Source: Pseudomonadota bacterium (GTDB taxonomy: Bacteria; Pseudomonadota; Gammaproteobacteria; Burkholderiales; Rhodocyclaceae). Taken from it: a DNA stretch of 64,000 nucleotides. The DNA is taken from NCBI GenBank assembly GCA_018241685.1, contig JAFEDJ010000067.1, forward strand, positions 288,305-352,304. Reading direction: 5' to 3'. The position numbers and the translations under genes are program-made. Below the pieces are notes generated by a model. That model was not told the DNA's origin. It saw only the letters and a program-made list of their open reading frames with translations, and did not search any database. The first letter of the stretch is position 1. The number at the start of each line of letters is the position of its first letter. Shown piece by piece: positions 42,980 to 50,402 of this stretch.

Positions 42980-43911
42980 CACACGCCCCTCCCGAAACGG
43001 GCGGCCAGGGTCGGGACCAGGCCGCGGGGCAGGAAGATCATGCTCAGCATCAGGATCGCGCCGAAGACCACCGTCTCCCAGCCTTCGAAGGTGGCCAGCG
43101 CCTGGGGCAGGGCGGTGAGCAGCACCGCTCCGATCAGGGAGCCATACACCGAGGCCATGCCGCCGATCACGACCATCGTCACCAGCTCGATGGAGTGGAA
43201 GAAGTCGGCCACGCCGGGCGTCACGAAGCCGATGTAATGGGCGGTCACGCTGCCCATCAGGCTGGCAAAGACCGCCGACATCACGAAGATGGCGAGCTTG
43301 TAGCGGGCCACGTCCACCCCGACCACGCGGGCCGCCACTTCGGAGCCATGGAGGGCGCGCAGCGCGCGGCCGAAGGGCGAGTCGATGAGATTGAGGGAGG
43401 CCCACACGCTGACCGCCAGCAGCGCGGCGACGACCCAGTACCACTGGCGGTCGCCGTTCAGCTCGAAGCCGGCCAGGCCGAGGGCTGGTATCGGCATGCC
43501 GTCGGGGCCGCCGGTCCACGCCGCCTCGTTGCGCAGCGCGATGTTGAGGATGATGCCCAGGCCGAGGGTCGCCATCGCCAGGTAGTTGCCCTTCAGGCGG
43601 AAGATCGGGCGCGCCACCAGCGCGGCCAGCAGTCCGGCCAGTGCGGCACCGGCGCCCATCGCCAGCAGCGGATGGAGGTTGAAATGGGTCGGCAGCACCG
43701 CCGACGCGTAGGCGCCGATGCCCAGGAAGCCGGCGTGGCCGAGGCTGATCTGGCCGGCGAAGCCGATCAGCAGGTTGAGGCCGAGGACGATCACCGCGTT
43801 GATCGCCATGCGGATCGCCAGGTCCATGTAGAAGCTGTTGGGCAGCACGAAGGGCAGCAGCGCGAGGATCGCGATGACGATGTGCAGGCCGATGTAGGGA
43901 GAGGCTCGCAT
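42979..43911 (-). CDS. livM: Branched-chain amino acid-type ABC transporter permease (LivM)
   Basis: 310 residues, mostly hydrophobic, about 8-10 membrane segments. Family blocks: MAINAVIVLGLNLLIGFAGQISLGHAGFLGIGAYASA near the N-terminus, FRLKGNYLAMATLGLG, and the late FFHSIELVTMVVIGGMASVYGSLIGAVLLT with the cytoplasmic-loop Gly. Partner of LivH in the inner membrane. It lies 3 nt after livH and overlaps livG. Confidence 0.93.
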   Translation of the reverse strand: MRASPYIGLHIVIAILALLPFVLPNSFYMDLAIRMAINAVIVLGLNLLIGFAGQISLGHAGFLGIGAYASAVLPTHFNLHPLLAMGAGAALAGLLAALVARPIFRLKGNYLAMATLGLGIILNIALRNEAAWTGGPDGMPIPALGLAGFELNGDRQWYWVVAALLAVSVWASLNLIDSPFGRALRALHGSEVAARVVGVDVARYKLAIFVMSAVFASLMGSVTAHYIGFVTPGVADFFHSIELVTMVVIGGMASVYGSLIGAVLLTALPQALATFEGWETVVFGAILMLSMIFLPRGLVPTLAARFGRGV

Positions 43912-43914
43912 GGC

Positions 43915-44790
43915 TTACACCCGCTCGGTGAGGCGCGCGCCGAACAGGCCGCGGGGCATGAAGAAGAGGATCAGCAGGATCAGCACGAAGGGGATCGCGT
44001 CCTTGTAGGCCGACGAGATGTAGCCGGCGCCGAGGGCCTCGATGAGCCCGACCAGCAGCCCGCCGACCACTGCACCGAGGCCGTTGCCGAGTCCGCCCAG
44101 CACCGCCGCGACGAAGCCCTTGAGGCCCAGCATCACGCCCACGTCGTAGGCGGTGAGGGTCAGCGGCGCGATGAGGATGCCGCCGAGGGCGCCCATGCCC
44201 GCCGACAGCGCGAAGCTGAGGAACAGCACGCCGTTGGTGTCGATGCCGACCAGCTGCGCCGCCATGCGGTTGCAAGCGGTGGCCAGCATGGCCTTGCCGG
44301 CCAGGCTGTAGTTGAAGAAGTACCACAGCGCGCCGACCGCCGCGGCGGTAACGCCCAGCACCCACAGGCTCTGGGGCATCAGCGTGGCGCCGAGCACGTC
44401 GATGGGCGTCTCGCCGGAGAAGGCCGGCAGGCTGAAGGTGCCCTTGCCGAAGCCGACCGCCGCCAGCCCGCGGATCACCAGCGAGGCGCCGATGGTGATG
44501 ATGATCAGGCTCACCGTTTCGGCGCCTTTCACCGGTTCGATGGCCAGCTTCTCGATCAGTACGCCGACGCCGGCCGGCACCAGAATCGCCAGCAGCATGG
44601 CCGCCGGCAGCGGCAGGCCGGACTGGGCGAAGAACACCGCGAGCATGCCGCCCAGCATGATGAACTCGCCCTGGGCGAAGTTGATGACGTTGCTGGCGTT
44701 GTAGATCAGCGTGAAGCCGAGGGCCGCCAGCGCGTAGGTGGCACCGACAGTGATGCCGGAGAAAAGGAACTGCAGGAACTGGGCAAGCAT
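43915..44790 (-). CDS. livH: Branched-chain amino acid-type ABC transporter permease (LivH)
   Basis: 291 residues. Starts MLAQFLQFLFSGITVGATYALAALGFTLIYNASNVINFAQGEFIMLGGM, the hallmark LivH opening. Later blocks: GIDTNGVLFLSFALSAGMGALGGIL and GLKGFVAAVLGGLGNGLGAVVGGLLVGLIEALG. The ATG at 44790 follows a GGGAGG site; the upstream frame covers the promoter region. First gene of the liv operon. The matching periplasmic binding protein is not here but 13 kb away inside the paa operon. Confidence 0.93.
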   Translation of the reverse strand: MLAQFLQFLFSGITVGATYALAALGFTLIYNASNVINFAQGEFIMLGGMLAVFFAQSGLPLPAAMLLAILVPAGVGVLIEKLAIEPVKGAETVSLIIITIGASLVIRGLAAVGFGKGTFSLPAFSGETPIDVLGATLMPQSLWVLGVTAAAVGALWYFFNYSLAGKAMLATACNRMAAQLVGIDTNGVLFLSFALSAGMGALGGILIAPLTLTAYDVGVMLGLKGFVAAVLGGLGNGLGAVVGGLLVGLIEALGAGYISSAYKDAIPFVLILLILFFMPRGLFGARLTERV

Positions 44791-44913
44791 CAGCGGCGGC
44801 CTCCCGGTCGAACTGCGAAGTGTCGGACGTGCATCGGGGTCTCCTCCTTGGATGGCGCCAGCGCGGGCGCTGACGGTGTTCTGTATTTTGTAATTCATTC
44901 TGTTTATTAGAAA

Positions 44914-44951
44914 TGATACAAAAAACAACGTCAACGAAAATTTATGTATCC
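44914..44951. promoter_or_regulatory. Candidate operator, inverted repeat TGATACA-N24-TGTATC
   Basis: TGATACA (44914-44920) and TGTATCC (44945-44951) with ACGTCAA in the centre, in an AT-rich stretch upstream of livH and just past the iclR stop. It is very similar to the repeat at 50131-50169. E. coli PaaX operators use TGATTC-type inverted half-sites, so this is a candidate PaaX site; the IclR protein is the other possible binder. Confidence 0.6.
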
Positions 44952-45017
44952 AATTTTCGAGAGGGCGAGCGAAAGCGCTGCCGGACGAAGCGGCAGGCCT
45001 ACTTCAGGGAGAGAGGA

Positions 45018-45800
45018 TCAGAGGGTGGCGCCGAGGCGCTGGGACAGGGCGTGGGCGGCGTCGCGCAGGGCGGCGAGGGTGGGGCTGTGCTCGGTGAGGT
45101 CCATCGAGCCTTCTACGGCGACGAGGACGATGGCCAGCGTGATCTCGTTCTTGAAGTTGAAGACCGGCGCCGCGACGGCTTCGACACCGCGCAGGATGTA
45201 GTTGCCGGAGATCACCGACAGGCCGCGGGCACGGACGTCGGCGAGCAGCTGGCGCGCGTCGTCCATACTGGCGATGCCGGCCTGGCTGCGGCCGGCTTCA
45301 ATCTCCCGCTGGATCAGCGGTTCGACCTGGCGCTCCGGCAGCCACGCGCAGAACACCTGGCCGACCGCGGAGCTGAGCAGGCCGAGCGTGGTACCGGTGA
45401 CCACATTGACGGTGATCGGCCGGCGCGGCCGCTCCCAGCGCACCACCACCGGCCCGTTGTCGCTCCATACCGCGAGGGCGGTGGTCTCGTTGACCGCGTC
45501 GCGCAGGTCGGTGATGGCGTTGAGGCCGAGGCGGATGCGGTCGATGCGGTCGAGGGCGACGAGTCCGAGACTCAGCGCGAAGGGGCCGAGGTCGTAGCGG
45601 GAAGTCTGCGGGTCCTGTTCGACGAGGCCGCTGCGGATCAGGCTGACCAGGTAGCGGTGGGCCTTGGACGGCGGCATGCCGGCTGCCGCAGCGATGTCCT
45701 TCAGCATCATCGAGCGTTTGCCGGTGGTCATGGCCCTGAGGATGCTCATGCCCACCTCCAGGGACTGGACGCCGTGTTTCCCTTCCAGGTCTTCGCTCAT
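45018..45800 (-). CDS. IclR-family transcriptional regulator
   Basis: 260 residues. Winged helix-turn-helix at about 12-75 (VQSLEVGMSILRAMTTGKRSMMLKDIAAAAGMPPSKAHRYLVSLIRSGLVEQDPQTSRYDLGP), then an IclR effector domain (GLNAITDLRDAVNETTALAVWSDNGPVVV, SAVGQVFCAWLP, ISGNYILRGVEAVAAPVFN). Start MSEDLEGK chosen; an in-frame upstream extension of 22 codons overlaps the paaY promoter. It precedes livH in the same direction and is divergent from paaY, so it may respond to the transported acid or its CoA ester. A second regulator (PaaX) lies in the same cluster. Confidence 0.93.
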   Translation of the reverse strand: MSEDLEGKHGVQSLEVGMSILRAMTTGKRSMMLKDIAAAAGMPPSKAHRYLVSLIRSGLVEQDPQTSRYDLGPFALSLGLVALDRIDRIRLGLNAITDLRDAVNETTALAVWSDNGPVVVRWERPRRPITVNVVTGTTLGLLSSAVGQVFCAWLPERQVEPLIQREIEAGRSQAGIASMDDARQLLADVRARGLSVISGNYILRGVEAVAAPVFNFKNEITLAIVLVAVEGSMDLTEHSPTLAALRDAAHALSQRLGATL

Positions 45801-45880
45801 CGTTCGCTCGCCGAAATAATTACAAAAATACGAAAATATCGATGAAGATGTAACACAACAACCCAAAAAGGAGAACAGCA

Positions 45881-46498
45881 GTGAATTCCCTGAAAGTCTA
45901 CGCCATCGACGGCATCGTGCCGGTGGTCGATCCGAGCGCCTATGTGCATCCTTCCGCGGTGCTGATCGGCGACGTGATCGTCGGCCCCGGCTGCTACGTC
46001 GGTCCGTGCGCCAGCCTGCGCGGCGACTTCGGCCGGCTGATCCTGGAGCGCGGCGCCAATCTGCAGGATACCTGCGTGATGCACGGCTTTCCCGGCACCG
46101 ACACGGTGGTCGAGGAGGACGGCCACATTGGTCACGGCGCGGTGCTGCACGGCTGCCGGATCGGGCGCAATGCGCTGGTGGGCATGAACGCGGTGATCAT
46201 GGACAACGCGGTGATCGGCGAAGAAGCCATCGTCGCCGCCTCGGCCTTCGTCAAGGCCGGCATGGAGATTCCGCCGCGGATGCTGGTGGCGGGCATGCCG
46301 GCCAAGGTCGTGCGGGCGCTGACGGAAGAGGAGATCCGCTGGAAGGGCGAAGGCACCGCCACCTACCAGGACCTGACCCGCCGTTGCCTGGCGACGATGG
46401 TGGAGACCGCGCCGCTGACCGCCGTGGAGCCGGACCGCCCGCGCATCCACATTCCGGACGTGGTGCCGCTGGTGGCCTTGCGGCAGAAGGAAGGGTAA
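45881..46498 (+). CDS. paaY: Phenylacetate degradation protein PaaY (gamma-carbonic anhydrase-like thioesterase)
   Basis: 205 residues forming a left-handed beta-helix of hexapeptide repeats (VDPSAYVHPSAVLIGDVIVGPGCYVGPCASLRGD, HIGHGAVLHGCRIGRNALVGMNAVIMDNAVIGEEAIVAASAFV), with the three His metal-ligand pattern of the gamma-carbonic anhydrase fold. In phenylacetate pathways PaaY hydrolyses the dead-end CoA ester that forms when the reactive ring-opened aldehyde cyclises. AAAGGAG precedes the start. Divergent from the IclR gene; it is read alone, as a convergent gene follows 9 nt later. Confidence 0.93.
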   Translation: MNSLKVYAIDGIVPVVDPSAYVHPSAVLIGDVIVGPGCYVGPCASLRGDFGRLILERGANLQDTCVMHGFPGTDTVVEEDGHIGHGAVLHGCRIGRNALVGMNAVIMDNAVIGEEAIVAASAFVKAGMEIPPRMLVAGMPAKVVRALTEEEIRWKGEGTATYQDLTRRCLATMVETAPLTAVEPDRPRIHIPDVVPLVALRQKEG

Positions 46499-46507
46499 AT
46501 CAGCCCG

Positions 46508-46828
46508 TCAGAAAGGCCCGGGCAATCCGCCCAAGCGGCCGTCTCCATAGGTGCGCAGCACCTGGGAGATGATGACCTGGTAGCCGTCCAGCCAGCGCGC
46601 CTGTTTCTCTTTGGCTTCCAGGTGGAGGGGGTGGGTGACCAGGGATTGCAGGGCCTCCAGGCTGTCCCAGTAGTACACATTGGAGACGAGGCCGGTTTGC
46701 GGATTTTCCCAGGTGGTTTCGCCAAGGTAGCCCGGAATCGTCCGGGCGGCGCTGGCGATGGCGTCGTCGAGACGGTGGAATTCCGCGTCGAAAGGCTTTG
46801 CAGCGAAGATGAAGGTGGAGGCGTACAT
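46508..46828 (-). CDS. Small ABM-fold (antibiotic biosynthesis monooxygenase-like) protein
   Basis: 106 residues: MYASTFIFAAKPFDAEFHRLDDAIASAARTIPGYLGETTWENPQTGLVSNVYYWDSLEALQSLVTHPLHLEAKEKQARWLDGYQVIISQVL. The pattern of an initial strand, helix, PGYLG/E strand, then YYWDSLEAL..HP.H..AK is typical of the dimeric ferredoxin-like ABM domain, used by quinol monooxygenases, haem-degrading enzymes and small binding proteins. Start set at MYAST (46828). It lies downstream of paaX and the diiron unit in the same orientation, 104 nt from paaX, so it may be part of that transcript. Function unknown. Confidence 0.7.
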   Translation of the reverse strand: MYASTFIFAAKPFDAEFHRLDDAIASAARTIPGYLGETTWENPQTGLVSNVYYWDSLEALQSLVTHPLHLEAKEKQARWLDGYQVIISQVLRTYGDGRLGGLPGPF

Positions 46829-46932
46829 CGTTTGCGGCCCGTCCAATGAAAAAGCCGCGTATTAGACGCGTCAGTGCGCAATATGACAAGGGCAAGTCCG
46901 GCCGGGCTCGGACCTAGCCCACGAAGATTGAC

Positions 46933-47874
46933 TCAGGCCAGCGGGTCGGCCTCGCGGAAGCGTTCGAGCAGGGCGGGCGAGGCTTCCGGCGTGTGGCCGT
47001 CGGCGAGCTGGAAATGCCGGTCCAGGTGGCGTTCGGAGGGGGCCAGCAGGCGGCGGTAGATTTCGCGGCACAGCATGCGTGCCTGTTGCCCCGGCCAGCC
47101 GGTGGGTAGCAGCACGTCGGGCAGTTCCGGGTCACGCAGCAGCAGGCGCCGGTAGTCGTGGATCAGCAGCACGCGCAGCAGAAAGGCGCTTTCGTCGTCC
47201 ACCGCGTCCTGGCCGTCACGCAACTGGCCGAGCACCGGCTGGTAGCGGGCGACGAAGCCGGCGTACATGTCGGCCAGCTCCTGCAGGTTCCAGGCGCCGT
47301 GCACCATGTCGTGGTCGCTGGCCGAGCCGCCGAGCTGCGCGTCGGCGGCCACCAGCGGCTTGAGCTTGCCGAGCACATCGCCCAGGCCCTCGGCGATCAG
47401 CGCGTCGAAGGCGGTGGGCAGATCCGCGCCGGGGTGCACGAAGCAGTCGCCGCCGAGGGCGCCGAAGCCCTGCCAGAACAGCGCGCGGCGCAGGTGGTCG
47501 CGCTCCTTCGGTGTCAGCTCGCCGACCGTCAGGATCAGGCGCCAGCGGCGGTCCCACAGGGGTGCGTTGGAGGCGTAGATATGGCGCGAGGCTTCTTCGA
47601 AGCGCCGCTGGCCGGACGGCGTCAGCAGGTAGTCGGTGCGCCGGCCTGAAGGTTCGGTGCGCAGCCATTCTTCCTTGGCGAGCCGGAACACCGAGGTGCG
47701 GATCAGCCGCTCGTTGAGCTCGATGGGTTCGAGCAGGCGGATCAGGCTGCCCAGCCAGATCCGGCCTCCCCGCGGCAGCACCGCATCGCCGAACACGGAG
47801 ATGATCAGGGAGCCGGCTTGCACGCGGCCCTGCTGGCGGAAGTCTTCGAGGCGTTGCTGGATCGGGGGGAGCAC
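46933..47874 (-). CDS. paaX: Phenylacetic acid degradation repressor PaaX
   Basis: GntR-like repressor released by phenylacetyl-CoA. 313 residues from the GTG at 47874 (E. coli PaaX 316). The family start region is clear: AGSLIISVFGDAVLPRGGRIWLGSLIRLLEPIELNERLIRTSVFRLAKEEWLRTEPSGRRTDYLLTPSGQRRFEEASRHIYA, the winged-helix part, followed by DRRWRLILTVGELTPKERDHLRRALFWQGFG and the C-terminal LPTGWPGQQARMLCREIYRRL. The frame extends to a TTG at 47955, but that part is low-complexity and the length would be too great; the GTG has only a weak ribosome binding site. It lies downstream of the diiron/reductase genes, in the same direction. Confidence 0.92.
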   Translation of the reverse strand: MLPPIQQRLEDFRQQGRVQAGSLIISVFGDAVLPRGGRIWLGSLIRLLEPIELNERLIRTSVFRLAKEEWLRTEPSGRRTDYLLTPSGQRRFEEASRHIYASNAPLWDRRWRLILTVGELTPKERDHLRRALFWQGFGALGGDCFVHPGADLPTAFDALIAEGLGDVLGKLKPLVAADAQLGGSASDHDMVHGAWNLQELADMYAGFVARYQPVLGQLRDGQDAVDDESAFLLRVLLIHDYRRLLLRDPELPDVLLPTGWPGQQARMLCREIYRRLLAPSERHLDRHFQLADGHTPEASPALLERFREADPLA

Positions 47875-47971
47875 GGGACGGGGTGGCAGATCTTCGGCGA
47901 AGCCGGGGAGTGTAGCGACTCCCTCCCGGTCTGGGTAGCGCGGCCCGCCGGGCAAGGCCGGGCCGCGGAGC

Positions 47972-49021
47972 TCAGAGGGCGAGCAGGGGGGCTAGGGCTA
48001 CGTCCACCGCCTGTTGTTGCGCGAAGAAACCTTCGCTGTGGATTTGCTCCGGCTTTGCCCCCAGCGCCCGCACGGCGGTGACGCAACTGTCCACGAAGGC
48101 CGGGCTGCCGGCGGCGAAGACGGTGTGCCGCGACAGGTCCGGAAAACGTGCCGGCAGCACCGTGTCGATGCGGCCGTGCAGGTAGCCCCCACGTTCCTCG
48201 CGGGTGAGCGTGAAGGCGTAGTCGAAATTGCGGTGCTTGGTGCGCCACCAGGCCATCAGCCCGCGGCCGTACAGGTCGGCTTCGGTGCGCGCCGAGCACA
48301 GGAGCGTGACCGGGCGGCGGAAGCCGCGCCGCAGCGCTGCCTCGGTGAGGGCCAGGATCGGCGCCAGCCCGGTGCCGGCGGCGAGGCACAGCACCGGCGT
48401 GTCGACGCCGGGATCGCCGATGAAGGTACCGTAGGCGCCGGACAGCTTGACGCTGTCGCCGACCGCCAGCGTGTCATGGATCCATGCGCTGGTGAGGCCG
48501 TCGTCGGCGCGGGCGACCTGCAGCACGATCTCCCCGTCCGGGCGCGGGGCGCCGGCGATGGAGTAGGCGCGGGCCGGGATGCCGGCGCGCGGGTTGCCGA
48601 GGGTCACGTACTGGCCGGGCCAGTAGCGGATCGGCTGGCCCACTGGGCGAAGGCGCAGCTCGACCACCCGCTCGGCGACCGTGTGCTTGTCGGTAACCAC
48701 GAACAGCGCGTCTTCCCGCGGCGGGAACAGCTTGGGGCGGGCGTCTTCGCTGCCCCAGTCGATGACCAGCTCGTCGGACAGGGGCTTGGCCATGCACATC
48801 AGGCCGTAGCCCTGCCGACGCTCGTCGGCGGAGAGGGCCATGTCCAGGACCATGCCCTGATCGAACTGGCCGGACACGACCTTGACCTTGCACTCGCCGC
48901 AGGCGCCGGCGCGGCAGTTGTTGGGCAGCGCGTAGCCGGCCTTCTCGAGGGCCATCAGCACGGTGTCGCCGTAGGCGCAGTCCACCGAGCGACCCGATGC
49001 TTGCATGATGATGCGGGACAT
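47972..49021 (-). CDS. 2Fe-2S flavoprotein NAD(P)H oxidoreductase (oxygenase reductase component)
   Basis: 349 residues in the class with N-terminal ferredoxin. Plant-type 2Fe-2S domain (1-90) with C36, C41, C44 and C76 (NNCRAGACGECK...LMCMAKP). FAD domain with RAYSIAG (about 150-156), then an NAD-binding domain starting VLCLAAGTGLAPILALTEAAL and ending with AAGSPAFVDSCVTAVRALG. This order (Fd-FAD-NAD) matches reductases of two-component oxygenases such as phenol or methane-type systems; paaE in this window has the opposite order. It starts 13 nt after the diiron gene, and the two are surely co-expressed. It is the probable electron donor to that protein. Confidence 0.88.
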   Translation of the reverse strand: MSRIIMQASGRSVDCAYGDTVLMALEKAGYALPNNCRAGACGECKVKVVSGQFDQGMVLDMALSADERRQGYGLMCMAKPLSDELVIDWGSEDARPKLFPPREDALFVVTDKHTVAERVVELRLRPVGQPIRYWPGQYVTLGNPRAGIPARAYSIAGAPRPDGEIVLQVARADDGLTSAWIHDTLAVGDSVKLSGAYGTFIGDPGVDTPVLCLAAGTGLAPILALTEAALRRGFRRPVTLLCSARTEADLYGRGLMAWWRTKHRNFDYAFTLTREERGGYLHGRIDTVLPARFPDLSRHTVFAAGSPAFVDSCVTAVRALGAKPEQIHSEGFFAQQQAVDVALAPLLAL

Positions 49022-49034
49022 GGCGGCCTCTCCG

Positions 49035-50063
49035 TCAGAACACCGGGATGATGTCTTCCATCTCGATGTCGCTGATCTCCTGCCCGGAGATCCCGACTTC
49101 AGGAATGGCGGGGAAGGGGATGTCGTAGCGGTCGAGCACGCCCTTCAGGTTGAGCATGGCGCTCTTCCAGTTCTGCAGCTTGGCCTCATAGGTGGGGATG
49201 CCGAAACCGGCAGCACGGGCCACTTCCTCCGCCTCGCGCTGGTTGGCGATGAAGTCGGCCGGCAGGTCCCAGAACTCCATCGGCGGCTCGAACAGCACGG
49301 CGGACAGGAACAGGTAGCCGGCGCGGATCTGCTTGGTGACGATGGCCCGCGTCTCGGGGGCGAGGCCGGGGTAGTCGCGCTCCATCACCGCCATGCAGAT
49401 CGCCATGTGGCGGCCTTCGTCGCGGCCGATGTTGCGGAAGCCTTCCTTGAACACCGCTTCACGGGAGTTCTCGTACATCTGCTTGAAGATGGTGGCGGCG
49501 GCGATCTCGCCCATCAGGAAGGAGCTGAACAGCACAGCGAGGTCGTACTTGGGCACCGCCTGCTTGTAGCCGCTCCAGTAGCGGCCGCCGTTGAAATACA
49601 GCCAGTGCACGTTCTTCTGCAGGCGCTTGCCGAGTTCGGTCTTCGGCACGTAGGTGAGCGGGTCGGGATGGCCGAGCAGACGGGTGATCGCCAGCCCGCA
49701 CATGATCTCGTGGTTCTGCTCGTCGCGGGTCACCGAGAAGAAGCACTTGCGCACCGGGTCTTCCTCATGGACCTCGTAGGTCTTGACCAGTGCCTCGGCG
49801 AAGACTGGCGGTGCGGAGGCGTCGAACACCGACAGCAGGCTCCACCAGTAGGCGATGGCCTCGCGCTCCTCCCAGCTGTAGCTGTCCAGATCCAGGGTGT
49901 CCCACGGCAGCTTTTCCGGGTCCCAGTTCTCGCGCAGCGAGGCTTCCCACACTTCCTGCAACTTCTTCGTATGACTGTGCCAGGACAGCGGATAGACGTT
50001 GGGCTGCGGGGTGGCCGGCGGAAATTCCATCTTGTCGGCGAAACGTTCCTTGTGACTGCTCAT
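49035..50063 (-). CDS. Ferritin-like diiron oxygenase component, substrate unknown
   Basis: 342 residues from the ATG with AGGAGGAG upstream. Two EXXH motifs on predicted helices, E115/H118 (TRDEQNHEIM) and E216/H219 (GRDEGRHMAI), plus E186 (LMGEIAAATIF) and either D81 or E90 as the first-helix ligand, give the 4-carboxylate/2-His pattern of ferritin-like diiron enzymes, with spacings near those of ribonucleotide reductase R2 and bacterial monooxygenases. It is not PaaA or PaaC (no PF05138-type motifs) and is too short for BoxB (about 470). Paired with a 2Fe-2S flavoreductase, it probably activates O2, but no hydroxylase family name fits. It is divergent from paaN across a shared regulatory region carrying the TGATACA inverted repeat. 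Confidence 0.75.
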   Translation of the reverse strand: MSSHKERFADKMEFPPATPQPNVYPLSWHSHTKKLQEVWEASLRENWDPEKLPWDTLDLDSYSWEEREAIAYWWSLLSVFDASAPPVFAEALVKTYEVHEEDPVRKCFFSVTRDEQNHEIMCGLAITRLLGHPDPLTYVPKTELGKRLQKNVHWLYFNGGRYWSGYKQAVPKYDLAVLFSSFLMGEIAAATIFKQMYENSREAVFKEGFRNIGRDEGRHMAICMAVMERDYPGLAPETRAIVTKQIRAGYLFLSAVLFEPPMEFWDLPADFIANQREAEEVARAAGFGIPTYEAKLQNWKSAMLNLKGVLDRYDIPFPAIPEVGISGQEISDIEMEDIIPVF

Positions 50064-50130
50064 CGTGCTCCTCCTGTTTGATTGGTGTCTGCACCCGGCA
50101 GCAAGACCATCCGGTGTGCGGGGTTTATAG

Positions 50131-50169
50131 TGATACATAAAAATCAATTACGTCAATAAAAATGTATCA
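50131..50169. promoter_or_regulatory. Candidate PaaX operator, inverted repeat TGATACA-N25-TGTATCA
   Basis: Perfect 7-bp half-sites TGATACA (50131-50137) and TGTATCA (50163-50169; TGATACAT/ATGTATCA, so 8 bp) around an AT-rich centre containing ACGTCAA. It lies 68 nt upstream of the diiron gene start and about 235 nt before paaN, so it could control both directions. See the near copy at 44914-44951. Confidence 0.65.
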
Positions 50170-50338
50170 AATAAATCTCAGAATGGGCGCGGATTGAATC
50201 GCTTTGTTGCTGACGCCGCCGGCTTTGATTGGCGGAGAAATTGATTAAGTTAATGTTTTTAAATGAAAATAAACAGAGAAATTAGTTCTGTTAAACGTAA
50301 CTCAGAATCTTTCTAGCAGAAAAATTCGATACCAAGCA

Positions 50339-50352
50339 TTGACTTAGATCAG
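50339..50352 (+). promoter_or_regulatory. FNR/CRP-like box upstream of paaN
   Basis: TTGAC-TTAG-ATCAG matches the FNR/Anr consensus TTGAT-N4-ATCAA at 8 of 10 positions. TTGACT may also be a -35, with TAACGT (50362-50367) 17 nt downstream. TTAGATCAG recurs 24 nt later (50368-50376), overlapping the ribosome binding region. The surrounding 50170-50402 is AT-rich, with no gene. Confidence 0.45.
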
Positions 50353-50402
50353 TTCAATTTGTAACGTTTAGATCAGGAGAACAAACCCGACGGAGACACA
50401 AG

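Noticed and set aside
42980..44365. Upstream extension of the livG frame (about 460 codons)
   Set aside because: It is the shadow of livM and livH. The Walker-type ATPase sequence starts at MPLLEVS (42979).
43195..44910. 571-codon plus-strand frame across livM and livH
   Set aside because: Antisense to two clear permease genes; composition (His, Glu, Arg, Gln-rich) is typical of an antisense reading of hydrophobic GC-rich genes.
47875..47955. TTG start for paaX giving 340 residues
   Set aside because: The extra 27 residues are low-complexity and not family-like; the GTG at 47874 gives a length matching E. coli PaaX.
49035..50063. Assignment of the diiron protein as BoxB or a PaaA paralogue
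   Set aside because: BoxB is about 130 residues longer and the PaaA/PaaC blocks seen at 59609-61742 are absent. Left unassigned.
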